The position numbers and the translations under genes were made by a program. DNA of 64,000 nucleotides, taken from assembly GCA_027625915.1 (NCBI GenBank), contig JANTQA010000044.1:434001-498000 (forward strand), given 5' to 3'. Source of the DNA: Anaeramoeba flamelloides (lineage: Eukaryota > Metamonada > Anaeramoebidae). Within the stretch, counting starts at the first letter, position 1, and every line of letters starts with the position of its first letter. Below are positions 35,525 to 48,000 of this stretch, one piece after another. The notes beneath the pieces were generated by a model that had not been told where the DNA came from, did no database searches, and saw only the letters and a list, made by a program, of their open reading frames with translations.

Positions 35525-35882
35525 TATATTTAACACTCTAAAAACCTTATTGATTTATTAAATAATAATTTTTTTTTGGGGATCTTGATTGCTCTGTGGT
35601 GGGTAAATTTATTTTTCGAAAATCTTTGAAATTATAAAAGGATTTTTTTGTTTATTTTACTTTTTGAAAATCTTATCATGTCAATTTTAAAAACATGTTT
35701 TGACATAGAGATGAAAGCTAAAAAATGATACAATATTTCTTTTATACTCAAGAATAAATTTCTTTGTTGTTTCTAAGGCAGAGAAATTAAATAGATTCAG
35801 AACATTAATAAAAGGTTTAATATTTATTTGGAAAGTTATAAATATTTATTTTTTACAAATTAAAATGGCAACTTTTATGTCT

Positions 35883-35953
35883 GCATCTTTAGTTCAGGGG
35901 TAGAATGTTTCACTAGTAATGAAAAGGTCATAAGTTCGAATCTTATAAGATGC
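35883..35953 (+). tRNA. tRNA-Thr (AGT)
   Basis: The 71-nt cloverleaf is complete. Acceptor GCATCTT pairs with AAGATGC. The D arm is GTTC/GAAT. The anticodon stem TTTCA/TGAAA carries loop CTAGTAA, giving anticodon AGT. The variable loop is AGGTC, and the T arm ATAAG/CTTAT has a TTCGAAT loop. There is no intron. A T-run of 13 starts 3 bases after the end and serves as Pol III terminator. It lies alone between elements J1 and J2. Confidence 0.92.
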
Positions 35954-36710
35954 AATTTTTTTTTTTTGACATTTCTATTATATTGAGATACACTGACAGA
36001 TCTTTCTGTAAACATTTTGATATTTCACTTCAAAGATGCACATTTATTTTTTTCTGGAACAATAACAAAATCAAAACTAGAAATTTCAAAAAAGTTAGCT
36101 CCCAACCAAAATAATTTTTTGACAAATCTTTAGTTTTTTTTTTTAAGAGGTTCTAAAAAGATCATTCCAATTTGACAGCCATCTCATATTCTAGTGTACA
36201 AGATCCCTTTGTAAATCTATTTTTTCAGAAATAAAACTTTTTGTATCCAAGATAACAAGAAAAATATTAGAATAATAAAATTTTTTTATTTTGTTACTCT
36301 CAGAATTTAGAATCAAATTAACATAACACTCTTTTCATAGTTACAAAATATATTTATTAAAAACAAAAAAATATAGATGGGTTTACAATTTTTGAACTAC
36401 AGTATTGTAAATAACCCGTGTTATTTATTTTAATACATTTCTAAAATTTAACTCATGCAAAAAATAGTGGTTGACTGTAGAAATAAAAGAAACAAATTAA
36501 TGGGAAGAAAACAGTATATAAACCAGAAATAGGTTTATTTACATAAATTTTAAAAAAGAATAATGAAGATATGAAAAGATTATAAGGTAATTTTTTATTA
36601 AAAAATAAGCAAAATTTCATTTTTCGAATTTTTGTAAAAAAATCATTTAATCTCAGAAATTTTGAAAATATGACCAAATTTTTGAAACAAAACATTTATT
36701 ATTTTTTAAG

Positions 36711-36860
36711 AATGTAAACTCTTTTTCAGTCCAAGGGGCCCAGTTTTATTGAAGAAATGGAAGATATTCTATGAGTTTAATTCATTACTCTTATCAAAGT
36801 AAAGTTTTCAATTTTTAGATCAAAATCATTTTTTCTCATTTTGTAAAATTTTTTTTTTTT

Positions 36861-36914
<54 letters not shown>

Positions 36915-37296
36915 CTTTTCTTTTTTTTTTAAAATTAACTTTAAAAAAAAAAATGTTTGAAAAATCAAATAAACATTAAGGAAAATTAGGCTTAGTATGT
37001 TCTTTTAAAATTCAAATATTAACAAGTAAAAAATCTTATTATCAACATTTTTAATTTCCTAAAGAAATTGAGAATTTTGTACGAGACGTTCCAATGAATG
37101 GGCCCAAAAAATTTTTTAACATTTTTTTTTTTTTGAAATTTATAGTTTTTTCAGGCTTTTCGTTTATGATCATCAACTCGAATAATTAGTTTATTATTTC
37201 TTTTATTTCGAAACAATCTAGGTTTGGTTAATTCTTACAAATAAAGTGACTTTTTCATTTTTGGCTGTGCCCCTTTCAGTGAAATGGAGTTTACAT
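36711..37296. mobile_element. Family I element I1, inserted in J2
   Basis: The tips AATGTAAACTC and GAGTTTACATT are inverted, with further pairing of AAGGGGCCCAG and CTGTGCCCCTTT. It shares its interior with I2 (21706-22247). It contains a nearly pure T tract at 36849-36914. Non-coding. Confidence 0.65.
36849..36914. repeat. Long poly-T tract
   Basis: About 65 bases of T broken by one C. It lies within I1. The poly-lysine minus frame across it is an artefact. Assembly length here is doubtful. Confidence 0.9.
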
Positions 37297-37452
37297 TAAT
37301 TCAAGATCTAACCTTTAAAGTCAATTTAAATACGAACCAAGAATATATAAGTGCCTTCTGGTCTTCCAATACCCAAGTCTGAAAAAAAAAAAACACCAGT
37401 TAAAATTTAGTAATGGGTTAAAGGTTGTTAACACGAGTTATTTACACGACTA

Positions 37453-39039
37453 CATACTATTTGTTTCAATACAAATTGAACAAAAATATCATATAGGATT
37501 TCAAAAAAAGGTTTCTTCAATACTATCTTTTCCAAAATAATCAGAACAAATTTTTCATCATTACCAAAAAAATATTTTAGTAATCATGTAAAATTTCAAT
37601 TTTGTAATGTTGAAAAGAAGTTTAAATAACTAATTTACTTTCCAGAATTTGGTTTCTGATGGTTTCATTTAATTCTTTTAAAAGAGTTTTTTTCAAAAGC
37701 TGAATGAAAATTAAGAGATCATTTTATTTTACAATTAACAGTATATGCAAAATGGGAAAAAAAATTGTAAAATCAATTTTATATCTTAAAAGGGAGTAAA
37801 CAGTTAATATTTTTCAATTTTTTTTTTTTTTTTTATTTACTTTAATACAAAAACTTAAATTAAAAATTTGATTGATTACCAAAAGGAAAAATTTCCAATT
37901 ATTTTTTTACTTTATTTGTTCACCGATCACTGAAGACCTTTGGAATTACTAATCATCAAACCCAATTAATATTTGTTGTTTCAACTTTGAAGCCACTTTC
38001 ACATGGAAGGAAAAAATCCTAGCACCAAAAAATTATAAAAAGTATATTTTACTAAGGCTTCCATTTAAAAACATATTTTGAAAAATTGAAAAAGTCAAAT
38101 TTTTAGTTTAATTTGATGTTTTGAATTCTTTTTTGAAAAAAATATGCTTATAACATGCTTATAACATGTTATAAATTTTATAACACATTTTATAACGACC
38201 ATTTATGTTATAAAAGTTTTTATTATAAAATTTTAGAACATTTTAAATGTTTATAACAAAATAAAAAAATTGTTTTATTAGGGAATAAATCCATTTTTAG
38301 AAATTGGTCAAAATTACAAAAATAGAGTATTGTCCCTTAATGGTGATACTTTTTTGGGTACAACCACAAGTGTCAAGAAACCAAAAATATTTTTGGTGTT
38401 TTGAGTTACATTATTTTTTATTGAAAAAAGAAAGAAATATCATTTTGGAAGAAACATTAAATGAAAATCGAAATTACTTTTTCCAAAATCAAACAAACCC
38501 AAACATCTTCAATTGTTAAGAAAATGGAAATCTTTATTACTAAATAAATCAAATAGACTGTAAAATTTTCCTTACCCTTGTGAGTCCTACCGGAGGAATA
38601 CCACTGTTAATTTGAAAATCACAATTTTCTCATAAAAACATCAAAAATTAAAAAACATTTTTGTACAGGTTCCATGAATTTTTCAATCATCAAGTAAAAT
38701 CAAAAAACCTTTTTCTTTTAGATTTATGTTTTTTTTATTATTTTTTTTTTTGACTCCAGGCTATCAACACTCAAAATATTATAATTTGATGTATCTATAT
38801 ATGTGCTTTGTGGATTTTTTGAATTTTGTTTGAACATCTTGATCATTTAATATATAGGGTTTTCAAACTTTAGATTAATTAATAAAAAAAAGTTTATAAA
38901 ATTTTTATTTATTCACTTTTAGCAAAAAAAATTTCTATTTTTTTTCATAAAAGTGTTCCTGTAATTAAAAAATTTGTTTATACAAAAAAAAAAAAAAAAA
39001 AATAAAATAGATCAATCCTAAAACTAAGATTAGCAAATT
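37453..39039. other. AT-rich interval with family K repeat K2 (38110-38290)
   Basis: The only recognised feature is K2, rich in TTATAAC words and matching 25195-25415. The plus frame 38304-38519 and other small frames have no supporting features. This interval is 3' of SMCR8. Confidence 0.5.
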
Positions 39040-42000
39040 TTAATTATTAAGTGTAATAAACTGTGCCATTCTGTGTGAATTTTTTAATAAAGAGTTTTGT
39101 ATAATTTGTTTTTTTAATAAAAGGCTTAAATACTGGATTATTTCGATATCTTGATTTGTTAAATCCCAAAATTCCATAAAACTTGTCAAATCGAATTTAT
39201 TCTCACTAATTTCTGCATGAAAATAAATGTATAATATCAAGGAGATGTGTGTAAAAACCTTATAAACATGTGCTATATAGAGGGTTTCTTCTTCAAATCT
39301 GTTTTTTGTGGAGATTAATTTATCTACGAAACTTTTACCCGAAAAATTTTTTGTGGTATAATTAAAAGTTTTTTGTTCATAGTCCAAAATTATACAAAAC
39401 TTTTTTAAAGATTCTGGGATAAATATCTTTTTTGAAATTCCACCCAGTTTTAAATTAGTTATTCTGGTAATTGATAATTGCTGGGTTTCGACATCCTCCA
39501 TCCAAAAGTTAACTGCTTGCTCATTAATTTCGCCGGGTATAAATAGAGAAAATGCGTTGATGATTAATTTAATGATTTGTTCGTTTATGGGCTTTGCGTA
39601 AATTAAGATTGGTTTACCCACTAATAAACAATAAATAAATTTTTCTAAACACCAATCAAACCGTTTTAGAAATAATAGAATATCTTTCCCAGAATGGTAA
39701 TATTGGTTGTTTTTCCACAATAATTGATAAAAGCCATAATTTGGACTTGAAAACCCATTTTTAAATGGGTTTAATATTTTTCTATTTTTTTTTTCTTTTT
39801 CTTCGTTAAGGAAATCTATTGATATTTCATCCTCATCCTCATCCTCACCATCCTCATCTTCATCCTCATTATCATCATCAAAAGAATAGGTATCAGAATC
39901 GCCATCATCAAAATCTTTATCCAGTTTTTCTTCTTCTTTTGTTGTTATCTTTATTTTTTGATTTTTGATCTTTTTTGTTCCCAATTGCATGCTTGGGAAT
40001 ACATTAATTAAAGATTTGTTCCCAATTTTTAAGCATGTTTCTTTGGGTATTAATGGTATTGAATATTGTGTTTCTAAAGTATTTTGGATTGAATTTTTTC
40101 GAAAGTTTTCATAGAATTTTCGAATTTTAATTTCTGAATCATGATACACTTTCTCACTACAAATTATTTCAATACTACGAAGTTTTTGATCAATTGTAAA
40201 AGGTTTATGAATTTTATTTAATAATTTGGGTTCATAATTTTTATAATATAAATAAATATTCGAATTATCAATAATCTTTTGATAGTCACTCATATTAAAA
40301 TCCTTTTTTTTATTATTTTGATCATTTTTGTTGATATTTATTTCATTACCATCATTATTGGATTTTGTGTTCAAGTATAATTTTTCTTCAACTTGATTTT
40401 TTTGAATGATTTTATTTAATTTCTCAATAGGTTGACCAAAATAATTATGAAGATATAAATATTCATTTTTTTTCAATGTTTTTCTAATCCGTTCATGTAT
40501 TGATCTCGTTTCCAATAATAGTTCTTTCACAAATTCTGGGGTAATTGCATTAGACTATTTGAGTTTTAATTTTATTGATTTATTAAGATATGGATTAATT
40601 AATTGAATATAAAAATTATTTGTATTTGAATATTTAAATCAATTTTAATCACTAAACAATTATTACGTAGTGTATTAAAAAGATATACTTGAGTGATATT
40701 GGAATACATGGATGTAACTCCACCCTTTAATAAAAAATTAATTTAAAATGTAGAAAAAAATTCACAAAAAAAAGTAAAAAAAAATGAAAAAATGACGAAA
40801 AATATTTCAAAAATTAAGATTATTTTCAATTTTCAGGAAAGAAAGTGTTTGTTTCTTTAAACTTTTTTAACTGTACCAAAAATTTGAATTATATTTTATT
40901 GGGGGGTGTAATATATTTAATTAATTTTCTCTCAACAAAGGTTATTATTTACTCAATAATAATAGAGGTTTTCATGAGAACATATATTATCACAATATTA
41001 ACAATTAATTCACAATAATATTAAAAAAATCGTGATTAGTACTACTTTATCGCGAAAAATCATAAAATTACGATAATCCACATTATTGCAAGAAAATACA
41101 AAATCATCAAAAAAAATATGATACATTAATTTTTTGAATTCACTTTATAAAAATCACATGAATTTTCTAAAGCTCTGAGACTTTTACAACAATTTCCCCC
41201 TTTCATAAATGTTTGAAAGTGTTTGTAAGGGTTGTGTACTGTCTTCAAGTGTTTGTATTTTTTGAAAGACGTAAAGTTTTTATAAAGGCAATGAGTTTGG
41301 TTTGTTCTGGAAAAAAATTGTTTTCTTTTCATTTTTTTTTTTAACAAAATATCAAATCTCAAACAAATTTTATGATCAAACTAATAATTACCCATTTCAA
41401 CAATACACTTGAATGTAAAAGAGATGTGTTTTTTTAAAATGGGGTTATTGTCTTCACTATTTTAAATTACCAAAAAGAATAAAGAGTAATTTTCCTTCTT
41501 ATTGGTGATCGATTAAACAAAAAACTTTCAAGATCTAATTGTGTTTTTCAACCCAATACACAAATAAAAAAAGAATAATAAGAAGAAAACAATCGTACAA
41601 AAAATCTTAATAATTGGCGATAATATAGGTAGATTGCTGAGAAAGCTTTTTTAAAAAGTTATTCAACTCCTTTAAACTTTCAGGGAATAAATAAAATGAT
41701 TTATCCCAAAGAATATATTCTTTAAAGAACATGTGGAAGAGGTGGTTGTTTTAAAAGCCCTTTTTATTCAACACAATTTATAACACCACGATTAACTGAA
41801 AAAATATTTATTTATCTTTAGTACTTATTGTTTGTTGATCTAAAAGGATCGATCTATTTGTCAACCAAATAAAAAGAAAAATAAAAGGAAACTCTTTGAT
41901 CTGATCCTTGATTGAATCAAGTATCTTTTTTGTTGTCTTTTAAAAGGAATAACATTTTTTTTTTCACATAATCTTTTTTTTGATCAAAAAAAATTTTTTT

Positions 42001-45000
42001 ATAATAATATTGTTGAATTAGCACTAAAAACCATCAACCATTATATCGCAATTGAATTTTTGTCACAATATTTTGACAATGATCACTCTTTTTGGACAAA
42101 TATCGTGATTTTATAGAATATTGCATTTTGTGATATTATCACGATATTATTGATTATCATGATTTTTAGACAATTATCATGATTTTATAGAATTATTGCC
42201 ATTTTATGAATATCGTAATTTGAGAAAAATAATTGCGATTTTTGAAATATTATGATTTTTCAAACATAATCACAATTTTTGAATCTTTTTCGTGAATTAA
42301 CAAAGTTATTATCAAATCCTCTAATATTACGAAAAAAAGCAAAATATTTTTCAAGTTAAAAAAAGAGAAAAATTAATAATCAAAAAAATTGAAAAAAAGG
42401 ATAAGTTCTTAAAAAGCTCGCAAATAATCGCTGCTCCTATTTGCACTATTTACATTTTTTTCTCAGAATAAACTCAGAATTAATTAAATTTACATACTAT
42501 AACATGATACCACTTCATTTTATCAACCAATTTTCATATAAAAATATTTATCTCATTTTTACTTTTATCATAATCTTGGATTTTTTAAAAATTTTTAATT
42601 GTAAAAAATTAACTAAATTACTAATGTAAATTGATTTATTAATCTAAAATATTGGAAATTAATCAACAAAATTAGGATATTAATGAAAAAAAAAAAAATA
42701 TTTTAAATCATTAAAAATTTAGAAAATACTTGTTTTCAATATTGTCAAGAGATTACTAAAAAAAACCTGAAATAAAAATTATCAATCTAATAAAAGAATA
42801 TTATTTTTAAAAAAAGAGATAAAATAAATTTTATTTAAGGGTAGAGTCATTACGGTGAAATTTTTTATTCTGAAATGGAAAAAAACTTTTTAGTAATTTT
42901 ATTGATGACCTAACACCAATCAAAAACCAACCAACCTATGATGTACGATCGATCTCCAAAAATCAACAACTAAAAATGAGGACATTTTTAGAAAAAAGCG
43001 CCAAAGAGCGACAATATGTCACTCAATTTCCAATTAGAATGGTCGTGAATTACAATTTTGAAAACAACTATGTCAGTTTTGAAGTGTCGCTCTTTGGCGC
43101 TTTTTGAGATCTTGGTGATTTTTATTTTTACATTTTTTACTATTTTCAAATGAGTTATTTTTAAAGAAAGAATATTACATAATCCTTGCTTGGTCAAATT
43201 TAGAGGGTGAAAAAATAACCACAAATCAGACTAAATCGGATTAAATTGATTGAGGACTTCAATAAGGCAATTTGATTTAAATTAAAGAAATTTAACCATT
43301 TGGAAATAGAAAATGAGAAAAGATGAATTTTTTTTTTTAAGATTTTGATTATTTTTGAAATTGAGATCTCTTTTAAACTTATTTTTCTTCATTGAATTTT
43401 TTGTCAAAGAGATCCAATGAAATTTTTTTTTTGTTATTTAAATTTTTTCAACTAAAAGAAGTGCTATTTCACAACACCCTTTTTGGTCTCAGATCACCCC
43501 CCTGAGTATGGAGTACATTCACTGTAAATGACTAGACCCTTAAACAAAAAATGTTCTTTCTTTAGAAAAAATTCATGATTTAATAAAATATCAAAAAAAA
43601 ATTAATCAGTAAAAAATTTTGATAAAATAAAATTTTATAAAATTGACCCAAAAAAGAAAAATGATAAAGAACATCTTAGATTTTTTAAAAAGAAGTTAAA
43701 AAACTTTTTTTGTATTGGCTTGATAATCAAACTGAAGAAATAATAAAGTTTATCAAGATTATTTCAAAAAATGTTATATAAATTAATTGAGCAATATTTT
43801 AAATTTATTCATAAAGCAAAGTTTGGATTTCGGAAAAAATTTGATACTCGTATTGCAGTACTAAACCTTTTAAATATATATAATGCTATAAAATCAAAAA
43901 ATGAAAATGGGAACGATATAACACATAGGTATATTATTATAATGATTTATATAGCTAAATTTTTTGACTCGATCAGTTTTAAAATAATTAGTAAAACGTT
44001 AAAAACATTTATTTTCTATAAAATTATCAAAAAATTTTTATTAAAACATTATCAAGGAGAAGACTTGGTATATTCCAAGGAGATCTCTTATCACATATTA
44101 TATTTGCTCTTATTTGACATTTTTTTTACTAAAAATAATAGCATTAACAAATCATTGTCAAATGTTTGCAGATGATTTAATTTTAATTATAAAAGGTAAT
44201 ATAAATCAAATAAATGGAAAATTATATTTAATATATATCAAGTAATTGGCTAATTTGGATTAAAACCTAATAAAGACAAAACAGAAATTTCACAAGATTT
44301 ATCAAAGATTAAATATTTGGAAATTTATTTCGATAAAATTTCACATTTAGTATATAATCTGAAAAAAGAAAAAGAAACTTATAACAAAAAATAAACAATT
44401 ATTCAATAATAATTTAATCACAAATAATTTGAAAATTAGATTATTTAAATCTTTTATATTAAGCCAATTAGCATATGGAGTTCGAAATATATAATTATAA
44501 AATAGAAACACTAAACTATTTAAACTCTTTGATTAATACATGTATTACAGAAATATACAAAACAAACAGAAATACACCAGTTCATATTTATAGAACAGAA
44601 TTTAAATTCGAAAATTTGGTAATTTCAATAAATAAAAAGAAATATAAATTCAAAAAAAATTTAAAAATTTGTCTCTTCCTCTCCTGCTAAAACTAATAAA
44701 ATTCAATCAAAGAATAAACAATAAAATTAATTTGAATTCAGAGAATCTAAAGCTTCTTAACAAAGAAATTTATAATTATAATTATAATGAGTTGCTGAAT
44801 TCTACCAGTTGGAACTGTCGGTTAGGTTTTTTTCAATTCAAGAAATAAAATGAAAATTTTATTTTAAATTTTCGGTTTATTTCTTGAATTAAAAAAAAAA
44901 CTATGACACTTTTCGTTCGGTTTTCTTTAGTTTTCTGTTTTGTTTGTGAAGTGTTCTAGGTTTTTTTGAGTTTTCTATTTATTTGGAAAACCGCCGTTAG

Positions 45001-48000
45001 GTTTTTTTTAATTTTAGAAATTAAAAGAAAATTTCAAAAATTTTCATTTTATTTCTGAAATTAAAAAAAAACCGCCGTTAGCTTTTCCAAAATTTAAAAG
45101 AATTGAGCAAAATCAAAGATTTTTCTCCATTCTTTTGAATTTTGGAAAAGCTAGGCACTTCACGGCACTCTACGGCACTTCACGGCACTCTACGACACTC
45201 TAACTGACACTTTACTACACTCCCCAAAAATATTTCACAATCATGAAAAACCAAAATTATTTATTAATCAAAGATATTTAAGTTATCCGTCAAGCTCAAC
45301 AATTCTAAAATTCAGAACATTTACAAACTGCCTAAATAGATATTACTATGTAATAAATAAAAATTCAAACAACTTTTGTACTTTATGTTTAAAATATGAA
45401 TAGAAGGGAATAATAGAAAATATTGATCACTTTTTATGGGTATTCCATTTCTATAAAAATGATAGATTGGGCTTTTTTGAATAAGTTAAAAGAATTAAAC
45501 TTTAATGAAATAATTTTGAATTGTGATAGCTTAAAATTGTTGTTGTTAATTAATAATCGTAAAATATATGATTTTAAACTTAAAATCCTGAAATATAATT
45601 TACGTAAAAATGACACTTCGAGTGTAAATTACACTTCTTCCCCCATAAAAAAAAAAGAAAGAAATATTTTATTTATTCAAAAAGCTGGTGATGAAGGAAT
45701 CCCATTAAATTATTGAAATTTATCAATTCATAACACTCTAGCAAGATTTTTTTCAAAAACTTGTTTCGAAATTTTATCTAAAGGAATCGGATACTCTTAG
45801 AGTTTAGTATCAGATTCACAATTTGGATTTTAAAAAAAAATTAGATCCTAGAATATCTGTTCTAAATTTATTATCTGAATTAGAAAAACTTTAAAAATGA
45901 TTATAAAAATAAAGAATTCTTTTTTGTAACAAATGATATTAAAAAAATATTTTGATACGATTAGTCATATTTTAATGAACTATACTGTTGAAAAAAAATA
46001 TTAAAAATGAAAAAATTCAAAATATGACTAAAAAGTTACTATAAAAAAGTTGGAATAGGAGTTTATCAAAGAAGCTCTCTCTCCTTTATTATTTGAATTT
46101 GTTAGCCATTTTTTAATTGAAAAAATTAAAAATCTTGTAAACATTTTCAAATGTTTACAGATGATTTGATTTTGATAATGGAGCGCCCAAGATCAGAAAT
46201 TGATAAAAAATGAATAAAAAACAACACTAAAATTATTCAAGAATTTGAAATCATTCCAAATATTGATAAAACCTTAAAATAAAACCAATTATCAAAAATA
46301 AAATACTTTGGAATTTGGCTCGAAAAAAAGAAACATCTAAAAAAAAACTTCAAAAAAGTAAAAGTCAACTTTAAAAAAATTAAAAAAATTTTTAGCCAAC
46401 AAAAAACTAGCCAATGGAGTAAAATTACAAATGTTCAAATCAATATGTATTAGTCAATTATTTTATGGTCTTGTAATTTTTAATCTAAACCAAAAAGAAT
46501 TTGACTCAACTGATTAGATGTTTGGAGAAATAAAAAAGTAACAAAATTTTTAAATTTCAATCAATTAACATTCTCCTTGAATAATTTATAAAACTGAAGC
46601 AAAACTTGATCAAGCAAGAATTTCAATCTTACAAAAGAAGAAAGAAACTCAAAAAAAAAATAGAAATTCTTGAATTTTTAAACACAATTCAAAAAAATTA
46701 AACTTTTCAAAAAAAAGAAAATGAAAATATTAATTGGGAAATAGAAAATTTAAAACTATTAAATTTAAATCTTAATAATTTTAGACAAAAATTCTTTATA
46801 AATAGCCCCAGGGTGGAAAAGTCAAGAATATTAAAAAATTATTAGATATAATAATAATATCAATAATTTTTGACAAAAATTAATTATAAATAGTTATGGA
46901 TGGAAGGGTCAAGAATATTTAAAAATTATTAGGTATAATAATAATATCAATAAATAGTCGTGTCATCAAGTGCCTTCACGTTCATTCAAGTACGGAAAAC
47001 CACTGTAGAGTGTTGTCAAATGCTGTGAAGTAATGTAGAGTGCCTAGGTTTTACAGAATTTTAAAGAATTGTGTTAAATCTTTGATTTTACTGAATTGTT
47101 TTGAATTCTGTAAAATATAATGTTAAATGCCTAGGTTTTTTTTACTTTTCGAAAATTAAATATAAATTTTCTTTTTATTTCTCAAATTAAAAAAAAACTA
47201 ACGGCAAATAAGAAGAATTGAAAACTCCTAGCTTAAATTACAATAAAAAAAAAGTGTGTATTTTTTTAAAACCTTTTTCAAGTTTTCTGTTTTAATAAAG
47301 TGAAAACTTTTTAAAAACTTTTTTTAAAAGTTTTCTATTTGAAAAAAGTGAGTATTTTTTTCGAATTAAAACTTTATGAAAATTTTTTGTTTTAAAAAAG
47401 CGATGATAAACCTTTAAATGCGAGGTAGAGGTTGGAGTTGGAAAAAAAGCTCTTTTTTTAGAAAGAAAACCTTGAAAAAAGTTTTAAAATTAAAAAAAAA
47501 AACAAAAAAAAAAAAAATCCTCATTTTATTAAAACAGTAAAACTTTCAAAAATTTTTAATTCAGACAATCTCATAAAATAATAAAAAATTCCTCACTTTT
47601 TTAATATAGTGATAACAGTATTTTTTGGTTTTGTTAGTCGAATATTTGATAAAAAAAAAAAAAAATATCAAAATTGTAGTGAAAGATTTTAAATTTAAGA
47701 TTTCACAATCTTCAGAATGTTTTAAAGACGAACTACTTAAAAGCAAACCAAATGGTCTTTCACAAGGGCGTAAAGTGGAAAAAAAAAAAAGTTATTAAAT
47801 TCTTGTCAATTTCTCAGGGTATGTATATTCCAATGATTTAACATCAATTGGGTGATTAAAAGTTTTAAAAAAGAAGAAGAATTATAAATCAATTTTTTTT
47901 GATTTTTTATCCTTGAAAAAACTAAATCTTAAAAGTAAAATGTTACTTACCAATTTTACACCAAATTTGTCTTTTATTTGGATGGTATTTTCTTTGTTTT

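Larger units (their letters stand above)
36400..37452. mobile_element. Family J element J2, interrupted by I1
   Basis: The left tip CAGTATTGTAAATAACCCG follows TA. The right tip is the inverse, ending near 37452. Left (to ~36708) and right (from ~37300) parts align with J1 in order. The extra 0.59 kb in the middle is element I1. Confidence 0.7.

Noticed and set aside
36777-36968. Poly-lysine frame
   Set aside because: It is a translation of the poly-T tract in I1.
41126-41362. Minus frame as an SMCR8 intron gene
   Set aside because: It has no splice signals, no family resemblance, and composition like its flanks.
43690-45660. L6 as an LTR-type retroelement
   Set aside because: There are no terminal direct repeats. 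The reverse transcriptase boxes, 5' truncation, A-rich tail and 3' hairpin are those of a LINE.
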